From Tipula vernalis (taxonomy: Eukaryota; Arthropoda; Insecta; Diptera; Tipulidae), in the NCBI GenBank assembly GCA_958295665.1, contig OY282560.1, forward strand, positions 304,479,536 to 304,543,535: 64,000 nt of DNA, given 5' to 3'. Below, one piece after another: positions 34,708-44,195 of this stretch. Within the stretch, counting starts at the first letter, position 1. Every line of letters starts with the position of its first letter. A program made the translations under genes and the position numbers. The notes beneath the pieces were generated by a model. It saw only the letters and a list, made by a program, of their open reading frames with translations. It ran no database searches and had not been told where the DNA came from.

Positions 34708-35063
34708 CTTAACAAATTGACAAAGTGTCACCTATCGTTACATTTTATAATTTATAAATTTTACGACGATGACAAAGCGTCATCTGTGATTGAATATTGT
34801 CACCGAATTTTTAGTACAATATTTTAGTAATCATGACAATGCTCCATCACTTCTTTTACTTTTTTTTTCTTTATACCAAATGTCAAATAATTGTAAGTTA
34901 GTTAAGATTAAAAAAATCATATATAAAAACTAAGGGTAAGTTGTGGAATGCGGATCAGCTGAGAGTTAACAGATAAGTGTTTCTGTGAAGTATTTGTTTT
35001 TATTTGATGATTCTTTGTGTTTCCTTTTTATATTAGGCTCTTCTACGGGGATAAGCTGGAACA
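34708..35063 (-). repeat. 5' LTR of the deleted BEL element
   Basis: Starts CTTAACAAATTGACAAAG and ends ATAAGCTGGAACA on plus; partner of the split LTR at 29681-31972. Its uninterrupted GTTTCTGTGAAGTATTTG stretch shows the empty site for the hAT-like element. Confidence 0.8.
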
Positions 35064-36599
35064 CCTCCTTTTCTCTCTATCTCTCACTTCCTTTCCCTCT
35101 TTTACTCGATCAAATTCTCTCTTCAATTACAGGCAGCGCCGTACGTTGAAAGGAAGCACCCAGTACCCTAATGCTTTTGGAAACCTTAAGCAAATGAATT
35201 AATAAAACTATTCGAATTCTTGACTTGTACCGAACAGCTGAGAAATCCAAAAACAAACGAGCTGTAGAATATTTTGTAAAAATTTGCAGTCACGAAACCA
35301 AATATTGAGGATTCGATTATGAACCAAGGGGCGCTGTACTGTACTACAAATATTATTTTATGTTTTGAAAGCCGGTTGAAATCTCCATGAGATAATGGCA
35401 AATGTCTCGTCTCGATAATAATAAAAAAAAATCCACTCAACCGATATTTAGATTGTTATTGCAATCTCTTAAGTTACTTATTCAAATAGTATATTGAATG
35501 AAAAAACTATGAATAGTAATAATCCTTTTTACTGCTTCAATGAGATTCAGATACTTTTCTTCAGTTATATTCACGTTTTGTATACATTTGTATAAAGCAA
35601 ACAATATCATCGTAATGCGATTAGAAAATGATATGCAGATAAAATGTAACAACAATGATTTTTCTACAAAGCTACTGTCTACAACCTACATAAAAAAAGC
35701 AAAAACTACAATTAACTTGAATAATAGACTAATTGTATCTGTATATTTATTCTACCTTGCCATCAGCTAGATAAACAGTCTTCTAATTTGGCAATAAAAA
35801 TTTGTTTTTATTTTTAACGTTTTATTAATTTGTTTATAATTATTTTTTTTTTTAAACACAACGATGAAAAGTTTTTCCAAGTCACGCACATCATTTTCAT
35901 TTTGGTTTCGTTCGCGTTTGATGGGAATTCATTTTGAAGTAAAAATATGTAGGTAATTTGTTGTTGGATTTCGGTGGCAATATATTTAATGGCAGTATGG
36001 TGAACATAATTGTATTTATATAGAGTGGGTATATTGTACATGAAGTGGGTTGTAGTGCTTTTAAATCTATTTTAAGGGTGAAATGTCTATAAATAGATGT
36101 TGATATTTCCATATGATTTGTTGAATTGTTAATAAATCAAAATATTATTATACCGGGGAATTTTTATTATTCTGCTCCTTGTGAAATGGAGATTTATAGG
36201 TACTATGAAATAATCGATTTAATTTAATAAATATATTCGAACACTTTGTGGTATAAGTTGATACTGATTCAGTCCTTTACTTACACTCCGTCACACTTAT
36301 TTTGACTTTTCCCACTATAGCGAAATTATATTGGGTAATTATTCTAATCACGAAAAAATTTGCTCCACATTTTCGCATTTCTCGACGAATTAGGGTAAAA
36401 AACATCGATTAGAAAAATGTCGTGGTCGCCATTCCAGTCAAGATTTTTATTATTTTAGTTTTGCCTCCCATTCTCACAAATATTTATTATTTATTTGTAT
36501 TTCACTATAATCAAAAATTTAATTACAAAATGAATAATTCTAAAAAATGTAGCTTCACAATTAATGCGTTCTTCCTTAAGACATCAAATATTTATTATT
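35064..36599. other. AT-rich sequence, nothing recognised
   Basis: About 1.5 kb. A pyrimidine-rich block at 35065-35130 follows the LTR. Small open frames exist on both strands but none carries a motif I recognise. Confidence 0.5.
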
Positions 36600-37051
36600 A
36601 ATATTTAGTACAGAATTTCTAAGTACTATTATCACCAAAGAACAAGTTATGATTCACTAATAGTCGACAGCATGGCGAGACTAGCCCAATGTTTGTGGTT
36701 GGAGTTAACATTCTAAATAAATTTAAATTTCTTGACCGGTAGTAGGCTGGTACATAAATGCTAATTTCAGTAAGGAAAGAAGTGTGAACAATTCCATTAA
36801 TGACCTTATATAAGAGTAATTCGTCCAAGTACAATCGGCATGAATTCAAACATAATAAATTTCCTAAATAAACTCCCAGTGAATCTGCGTTGAATTGATT
36901 CAATTCCTGCACTATTTATTACTGGCATAAAATGGGTTCTAAACTTGTATGCAATACTCGAGTTGGCTAATTACAAGGAAACTAAACAATATTACTGTGA
37001 TACGGTACGACATAAAATCCTGGAAACGACGTAATACAAAACTTAATAACT
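36600..37051 (-). pseudogene. jockey-like LINE ORF2 C-terminal fragment
   Basis: Minus-strand reading gives an ITSFPGFY and LANSSIAYKF stretch, then IESIQRRFTGSLFRKF (about 36860) and LDELLLYKVINGIVHTSFLTEI (in the open frame 36619-36912), then RSRNLNLFRM. These match the thumb and C-terminal part of non-LTR reverse transcriptases. It is the downstream half of the LINE whose upstream half lies at 40746-41160; the DUF7869-like element separates them. Confidence 0.75.
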
Positions 37052-37081
37052 CTGTGGCAACAAATCATAGTGGCTTATGTG
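37052..37081 (+). repeat. Left terminal inverted repeat (30 bp)
   Basis: Begins CTGTGGCAACAAATC and ends GGCTTATGTG; exact reverse complement of 40716-40745. It runs directly into TAATTAAGCC, so the inner half takes part in a GGCTTA...TAAGCC hairpin. Confidence 0.75.
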
Positions 37082-37775
37082 TAATTAAGCCAAAAATATG
37101 TTTAACACATAATCTAATTCTCATCGCTCTAACGGATATTTCTCTCTTTTCCGTTTTTCGCTCCTACTACTTTTGTCAAAAATAAACGTAACGATCAAAC
37201 GGCTTAACTGCTTTAGATGTATTATTGCATTCGTTATAATGTCTTATTTTCACAAAAAATTTAATCCTACATACCAATCTCATATTTCGTTTTATACCTT
37301 AGTTTAAGTATTCTCAAGTCGCTTTTATAAAATTTTTTTTTGTCATTTATTGTAAATTCGAAAACGGCTTAAAGGTTTATAAGCCATTTTATCAAAATAC
37401 ATTTTTTAACTAGAATTGTGTAACGATAATTTAGACGTTATTTCAAATTAATTTGGATGCAATACTGAGACCTATTTGATATTAAGCCGTTAATTCAAAC
37501 TATTGTGAATTTTGAAGTTCATTTTGTGTAATACGTCATAGTGTTTTAAGTTTGATAAGTCTGTTTTACGAAGTGAAAATATTGAAATACTGTATTTAAA
37601 TGTAAATAATACATTTTTACGTGTGTGCATATTATTATCTATAGTTCAAAAATTGTTTTATAGTTAAACTTAAGACGAAACGTGCCCGTAATAAAAATTG
37701 TTATCTCGTCAGTGAATACATTAATTACAATCATAGTGTCCACTGTTAATAAGAAAATTAACTATTTCATGTAAA

Positions 37776-40201
37776 ATGAGTGAAAGTAGAGCCAGTAAAA
37801 TGGTTGCGCTTGCATTGCAGGCTAAGGCAAGTGGAAATAAAAGAGGCGAGATAAATAATACTGCTCTTAAAGGTACGATAGGCGAATTATTTCAAACATC
37901 ACAAGCAGAAGTTATTACACCTGTAATTAGTGAATCTAGTACAATGGCTATACGAAATGAAGCAGATTCAAGTGTTGTGGATGGTGGTTCATGCGTTACC
38001 CATTTTCATAATGAAACATTCCTACAAGAAAACCGTTTCACTGGTAAGAATTTCTGTATTTTAGTATTAATATTGCCAAATTTATGTAAATTTTTTTAAT
38101 GTCTTTTCCAGATATGCCGCTGTTAAATACAGACGATGAAATGGATGTTTCATGTGACGACAGTCTTGCAGATCCCAATTTCGAGCTTAGTGATTCAACT
38201 TCAACTTCCGAAACAGATTCAGATAACGACACTGGGACTATGGCTAAACGTGATTCTACAGCACTCTTCGAAAATAATCAGCTGTGTAACAGTAATAATA
38301 TGGATGATCGTGATTTGATGCTGTCATCTGAAAATAATCAATCGAATGATCAATTATTATCACCTGTAAGAACTGAACAGGTGCTAGTAACTAAAGAAAC
38401 TCCAAAAACTCGTAAAATGAAACGAAATTTGGGAAAAGCATATACTCTTGCTGGGAAACAAATTAAGGCTAAAGAAGTTCAGTTGCTCCATCCATGTATA
38501 AGAAATTGCCGAAATAAAGTATCACCTGAAATACAAGAGGCGATTTTTACCCAATACTGGAGCCTGGGTAATTTTAACCTTCGAGTGGCTTTTGTTGCAG
38601 GATTAATAGATATTCAAGATAAGAAAACTACATCTAATATCAAAAGTTCCACTGCACCACGAAACCGACAATTTTCCTACTGTTATTTCTTAAACGTTAA
38701 AGGATTACGTACACAGGTTTGTCAAAAATGCTTCAAAGCGTCTTTAGGTGAAACAGATCGATTCCTTAAAACAGTAATTGCAAAGAAAATTGAGTCTCCT
38801 GGAACCACCACTGCTCAGGATTTAAGGGGAACGGGTCCCTCTAAAAAGAAAATCTCTTCAGAAAAATTTGAAGAAGTGGTAGGCCACATTAAGAGCTTCC
38901 CGGCCTATGAAAGCCATTATAGTCGGAGACACACCTCAAAAATGTACCTAAACTCGGATTTAAGCTTGTCAAAAATGTACAGGTTGTACTTGAAGGCCAA
39001 TGCAAAGCCTGTTTCATTATCGAAGTATTCAGAGATCTTCAGAACACTTGGGTTGAAATTTAAGAAACCCCAGATTGATACTTGTACAAAATGCGATGTA
39101 TTTAGTATAAAAATTAAGGCATCCACAGGTACAGAGTTGGAGATACTACTAAAAGAGCAGAAACATCACCATGAAATGGCAGAACGAGCATACAACAGTA
39201 AAAAAAATGATATTGCTTCGATCTCAGCAACTTCAAAGGTCTTTGCATTTGATCTTCAGCAATGCTTACCTACACCTTATTTACGGTCATCAATATGCTA
39301 TTATAAACGACAGCTTTATACATTTAATTTAACAATCCATGATTGCGGTTCAGGTAAACTTGAATTCTTAAGGTGTATATAACTATTTTAATAGATATTA
39401 ATTAACATATTATCTTCAGGTACTCCTTATTGTTACATGTGGCATGAGGCTATTGCAAATCGAGGTGGTAATGAAATTGCTTCCTGTCTCTACGAACATC
39501 TAAAGGCATTACCTGCAACTGTTAGGAACCTAACTTTTTACAGTGACTCATGTACGGGGCAAAATAAGAACTCATATGTAGCGCTGATGTTTGCTATATT
39601 TTGTGCATCGGTAACAAACGAAATAAATACGATTGACCATAAATTTTTGGAACCGGGCCATACGCACATGGAGTGCGATAGTGATCACTCTTTAATTGAG
39701 CGAAAAAAAAAACGAACAAGCGTACCGATTCATCACCCGCGGGACTGGTACCAGTTTATTAGAAGTGCTGGCGAGAGAAAAACTTTTCAGGTACATGAAA
39801 TGCAACAGAGTTCATTCAAAAACTACGGTCTCACATCAAAAACAAAATGTACTTTTCGGAAAGTTAACGAGGATGGCGAACGAGTAATCTGGCAGGATAT
39901 AAAATGGTTGCGTTCTACGAAAACGTTTGGTAAAATTTATTATAAAAATTGTCACGAAGTTGACGAACCATTTAAAGTTATGAATATTCGCAAAAGAGGT
40001 TTTAACCAACTGACATATACAGATATTCCACACTGCTATGAAGGGCCAATAAAAATAAACGAGGCGAAGAAAAAAGACTTATTGAGTATGCTACATTTGA
40101 TTGATACAAATTTTCATGCTTTTTATATGGAACTATGTGGTGAAGACATGCCCGACTTCCATCCTGATTTAACAGAGGATGACAATGAAGAGTCTACCTA
40201 A
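37776..40201 (+). CDS. DUF7869-like protein, probable transposase (three exons, 763 codons)
   Basis: Exons 37776-38043, 38112-39353 and 39420-40201, joined by introns of 68 and 66 nt with GT-AG ends and TTTTCCAG/TCTTCAG acceptors. Both junctions keep one frame, giving 763 codons and a stop at 40201. Residues 1-190 are acidic and serine-rich. Cysteines pair at 218/222 (HPCIRNC), 293/296 (CQKC) and 414/417 (CTKC), likely metal-binding. The C-terminal half has FAFDLQQCLPTP (Asp470), FYSDSCTGQNKN (Asp546) and LEPGHTHMECDSDHSLIE (Glu588, Asp590, Asp592), which I recognise as the DUF7869 pattern of arthropod multicopy proteins. Spacing of the acidic residues suggests an RNase H-fold DDE enzyme; that is inference. 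The acidic tail ends TEDDNEEST. An ATG-TAA start-stop precedes the start by 5 nt. The absence of stops suggests recent activity. Confidence 0.85.
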
Positions 40202-40351
40202 GATGTATACTGTATGAATGTACCTTTTTATAATTTTGATAACTTTTTATTATATTTTATTTGAATTATTTTCTAAGATCGTATCATTTGATTTTTAATT
40301 AACTTGGACATTACAGCTGAATTTTTTGTACGATTTATTTTGTTTTTTAAT

Positions 40352-40357
40352 AATAAA
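40352..40357 (+). terminator. Polyadenylation signal AATAAA
   Basis: AATAAA lies 150 nt beyond the stop codon of the three-exon gene, with T-rich sequence (GTTTTTGTCTT) about 30 nt further. A reasonable 3' end for that transcript. Confidence 0.5.
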
Positions 40358-40478
40358 ATTGAACTCTGGAATTCTTATATGTTTTTGTCTTAACCATTAC
40401 GAAAAATTGGTTTGTAATTTGTCAAATTGACTTAAATAAGCTTAAATTTATTAAACATACATTTAAAATGCTGAATAA

Positions 40479-40499
40479 TGGCTTAAGTTACTTAAGCCA
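40479..40499. repeat. Subterminal palindrome TGGCTTAAG/CTTAAGCCA
   Basis: Nine-bp perfect arms around TTA. A related imperfect copy occurs at about 40531-40552 (GGCTTAGAAGTTTCTTAGGCC) and others near 37071-37093 and 37371-37393. Such reiterated subterminal motifs often serve as transposase binding sites; that role is inferred. Confidence 0.7.
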
Positions 40500-40715
40500 C
40501 TCTTAAATTTTATTCAACATTTATACTAGTGGCTTAGAAGTTTCTTAGGCCTATATTTTCTAAGAATGAACATTTTTTACGATCATAATTAATCCAATCC
40601 ATCTATATTACTATTATGCAAGTTATTCAATTAAAAACAAATTCAACTTTATTCCCAATTTTCTTATTTTGAGTTTAAAATGTTTAAACTGTTGTATTGA
40701 AAACTCGCTGTTTTG

Positions 40716-40745
40716 CACATAAGCCACTATGATTTGTTGCCACAG
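40716..40745 (-). repeat. Right terminal inverted repeat (30 bp)
   Basis: Begins CACATAAGCC on plus and ends GTTGCCACAG; exact reverse complement of 37052-37081. In one frame it can also be read as a continuation of the LINE frame (KANKLW...), so part of the similarity to LINE protein here may be coincidental. Confidence 0.75.
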
Positions 40746-41160
40746 CTTATTAGCCTTCTTACAAATATTGTCAATATGAGTCGTACAAGATAATTTTTGT
40801 ATCGAAAGTAACACCCAAATCTTTAAAAATTTCAACCATATTACAATTCCATTTAGTCTGTAGTATAGTTGATAAGGGCGGCAGTCATAGGTGGCAGTCA
40901 TTATCAGATTTAATTGATCGGAAGATCTTAAATTTATCGGCATATAATAGACATTTACTAGACATATTAAAGACAATGTAGTTTATGAATACTAAAAACA
41001 ATAATGGATCAAGTATTGAGCGCTATGGCACCCCGAATGTAGTAGTGAGTGTAGAACAAACCCCATTAAATTTGACATAAACTGTAAGTTCAGTTAATTT
41101 CATTCCGTCCAATTTTATTTATGAGCAATTGATTTTGACAACCTTATTAAAGGCTTTTCA
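40746..41160 (-). pseudogene. jockey-like LINE ORF2 RT fragment
   Basis: Minus-strand reading across frames gives a DFEKAFNKV-like stretch (about 41150), a degraded GVPQGSILGPLLF motif with two changes (about 41030), LLYADKF where the catalytic YADD stood (about 40940), KDLGVTFDTK (about 40830) and HIDNICKKANK (about 40760). This is the palm of a non-LTR RT. The frame leads straight into the right end of the DUF7869-like element and continues beyond it at 37051. Confidence 0.75.
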
Positions 41161-41660
<500 letters not shown>

Positions 41661-41949
41661 AAAAATCTGTGATCAATTAGCGATACCTTAATCATGCAAC
41701 ACTCACATGGAAAATTAGGAATGGGCACCGCAACAACTGGAACCGCAACAATATTTACGATCACACCGGTGTACCAAATTTCCATTATCAAATAATTCGT
41801 AAGACAAATAAAATCATAACTTATCACTTACTTCCAGTAGTGACAATCTAACATCATCATGAAGACATCATGAAAATGAATGGCAGATGAAACAAAAACT
41901 TCAAATATTATCATATTATCATCATACTCGTACTTAGAAATATGGCGAG

Positions 41950-42345
41950 CTTCAGTTGCGACATCGTTTTCCACTACACCGTTCGAAGACTTTTCCTTAA
42001 TGAATTTAGTTCATGATATGAACTAATTTTTACCGGTATACTGTCGTCATCAAACTTGCATTTAATTTTGCTGAATTTTACCCAAAAATGTTTAAACTTG
42101 TGGTCCTTTTTCAGTTGTTTGTACTCCGATAATAACTTTCGCATACAATCTAAAACATTCCAGAAAGATGTTTCTGATGAATTTTCAAGTGAACTCCACA
42201 CCAGTTGTTTAATCAGACAGCAACGTTTAACAATTTTGACAACATGTTCATTCTGTATATTTGGAATTCCTCTAATTTCGCAATTAGCTTGGTAGGCATA
42301 ATTCTCTAGGCTAGGATGTCACTCTGTCTTCCAGCTTAGCAACAT
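41950..42345 (-). pseudogene. Possible LINE ORF1 fragment
   Basis: Minus-strand reading gives LENYAYQANCEIRGIPNIQNEHVVKIVK (about 42310-42230), which resembles the conserved block of LINE ORF1 proteins of the baculovirus FP25K type. After a frame change it is followed by a 75-codon open stretch (41974-42201) that I do not recognise. It could be ORF1 of the same minus-strand LINE whose ORF2 lies at 40746-41160, with the region between lost or replaced by the TA tract. Confidence 0.45.
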
Positions 42346-42589
42346 TCATCAGACTTGTTAATTAATAAATCATACCGGGATTAAAAGGAAAATGCGAAAC
42401 TTGCCGCAAAAAGTGTATCCAGTGTGTATTAGGAGACAGAAAATGTACAAAACAATAGAATTTTATACACCCTCTGCCAAAAGGGGAGTATCCCTTATTT
42501 ATATCCCATATAGACCATTTGGGTCAACTAACCAGTACAGCCAAAAGTTATAAATAGATTTTTTCAGTTGTAACAACGATATCAGCAGA

Positions 42590-43070
42590 GGTGATTCAAA
42601 AAAAGCGGTACAACATACCATTTTAGGCAGTCTGGCACAGTTTGTAACAGATCAGGACACCACGTTTAGAATAAAAGTTTTCGAAGAATACTGTGAAGCT
42701 CAATCTGTTAAACATGCACTGATCACCACTGGTAATCAGAGAGAAAATGGGCAAATAGAAAGGACAAATGGCATTATTGTTCGAAAAACACAACAGACAA
42801 ATAGCATTATTGTTAATGGCAAATCCAGATTCATGGTACAAACATATTTCGAATTTACAGAGATTCATTAATTGCACGTGTCATCGTTCTATAATTAAAA
42901 CAACTTTTGAATAATCGGCTTATCAATCAATTTGTAGATGAAAAGACTGACTTAGGATGGATGACTTTGTCGCAATCAAAAGGAATCAATTTGGGAGCAG
43001 ATTTAAGCTGTACCCAAAATAAATAGGCCCGTATCGGTGGGGAAAATTAGTGATCATCAAAAAGTGGTAA
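42590..43070 (+). pseudogene. Ty3/gypsy integrase fragment, plus strand
   Basis: Plus-strand reading gives FVTDQDTTFRIKVFEEYC (second catalytic Asp region), HALITTGNQRENGQIERTNGII (third catalytic Glu region), NPDSWYKHISNLQRFIN, then after frameshifts DDFVAIKRNQFGSRFKLYPK and IGPYRWGKLV, the C-terminal chromatin-proximal segment. There is nothing gypsy-like on either side, so it is an isolated 3' part of an element. Confidence 0.75.
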
Positions 43071-43077
43071 AACTAGA

Positions 43078-43348
43078 ATAGGGCCGAAAGACCGAATGTC
43101 AATAGGCCGAATGTTGAAAGGCCGAGGGCCGAAAGGGCGAATGTCGAAAGGCCGAATGGGTCAAAAGGCCGAATGGGTCGAAAGGCCCAATGGGTCGAAA
43201 GGATGAATGTCAAAATGCTGAAAGGGTCGAAATGCCTAATATCGAAAAGTCGAATTTCGAAAAGCCCATTGTGTCGAAAGGCCCATTGTGTCGAAAGACC
43301 GAATGTCGAAGGGCCGATTGTGTTGAAAGGCCGAATGTCAAAAGACTG
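43078..43348. repeat. GGCCGAATGTCGAAA minisatellite
   Basis: About 17 imperfect copies of a 15-17-bp unit, GGCCGAATG(T/GG)TCGAAA, with GGGTCGAAA and CATTGTGTCGAAA variants. It is strikingly G/C-rich compared with its surroundings. It abuts the left LTR of the next BEL element. Open frames through it on minus (FGLST-like repeats) look incidental. Confidence 0.9.
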
Positions 43349-43350
43349 AG

Positions 43351-43659
43351 TTTGATTCAACGTTATTTTCCGCTTATCGTTGGTCAGTGCTGCACAAAAA
43401 TAACGTCTTGTTGAGTTTACTTATAAACACTAAATTTTATTTATTTGCTTTGTTTCTTACATACAAAAAATATTATACCTTTAACAACAACAGTATAAAA
43501 ATATGCTAATTGTACATTAATTATATAATTAATGTAATTTGTACAAATTTATAGGTAAAAACTGCTGACAATGAAATATATTGATATTATATTTGGTAAA
43601 CTGCTAACAATAAAAAATATATAAAAAAAGATGAAAGAAACTGTGCACAAGGTTGAACA
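43351..43659 (-). repeat. 3' LTR of the split BEL element
   Basis: Pairs with 49722-49939; longer by an A/T-rich patch (about 43505-43625) that is absent or replaced in the other copy. Ends GGTTGAACA on plus. Confidence 0.8.
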
Positions 43660-43714
43660 TACTCCGCGGATGTATTGATTTGTATGGCATAGATGACTCG
43701 CTGAGTTAACATCT

Positions 43715-44190
43715 CTATCTGATTCTGGTACATGCGCTTATGTATCTACTGCGAGTTTCCCTGATTTGTTCTTTCTCCGGAGCTTCTCCGTCCTTGATAG
43801 GGAGAATGCTTATCTTCGAGATTTGTCGTTTAAATTTGATGCCGTGACTATCCTTTATTGTCACGACTCTAGTCAGCTTATCTAATCCCGGATGCAATTC
43901 GATAATTCGCCCAAGGGACCACTTAGTCCGTGGCAGATTGTTGTCTTTAATTCAAACAATGTCGTCTAGTTTGACTTCTGGCTGTTTGCAATTCCATTTT
44001 GCCCGCTCTTGAAGGCTTGATAGGTCATCGGTCGACCATCGCTTCCAAAATTGTTGAATCATCTTTTGCAATAGTCTCCAACGTTCTAAAGTTACATTTT
44101 CAAGCAACAAATCTGGTTCCGGAACGGCGAGTAGTGAATCGCCTATTAAGAAGTGACCTGGTGTTAGGAATACTTCAGATGGATCTGGCG
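43715..44190 (-). pseudogene. BEL integrase C-terminal domain, broken
   Basis: On minus, from the maT insertion leftward: ISPDPSEVFLTPGHFLIGD, LERWRLLQKMIQQFWKRW, a KLDDIV stretch, then LHPGLDKLTRVVTIKDSHG and the ISKISILPI tail. It continues exactly from the NSRPLVT motif on the other side of the maT element, once one TA is discounted. Stops near 43955 break it. Confidence 0.8.
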
Positions 44191-44195
44191 ATATA

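Larger units (their letters stand above)
29681..35063 (-). mobile_element. Deleted BEL/Pao element, minus strand, LTR split by hAT-like element
   Basis: Related LTRs at 29681-31972 (interrupted) and 34708-35063 enclose a shortened minus-strand coding region, 31973-34707. Right to left it reads gag C-terminus, zinc knuckle, protease, RT, H2C2 linker, integrase and integrase C-terminus. Much of gag, the RT C-terminal half and RNase H are deleted. LTR copies share CTTAACAAATTGACAAA at the start and AGCT(C/G)GAACA at the end but differ substantially, so this is an old insertion. No primer site or target duplication was recognised. Confidence 0.8.
37052..40745 (+). mobile_element. Candidate DNA transposon carrying an intact DUF7869-like gene
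   Basis: A 3.69-kb unit bounded by 30-bp perfect inverted repeats (37052-37081 and 40716-40745), inserted between codons of a minus-strand LINE. Flanking bases CTTAATAACT (left) and CTTATTAGCC (right) agree at 7 of 10 positions, a possible diverged target duplication. Subterminal regions on both sides repeat GGCTTAA, partly as palindromes (TGGCTTAAG/CTTAAGCCA at 40479-40499). The interior holds a three-exon gene without stops. I cannot name the superfamily. Confidence 0.65.

Noticed and set aside
43073..43414. Open frames across the GGCCGAATG minisatellite (FGLST-like repeats)
   Set aside because: Created by a 15-17-bp repeat; no start context or flanking coding sequence.
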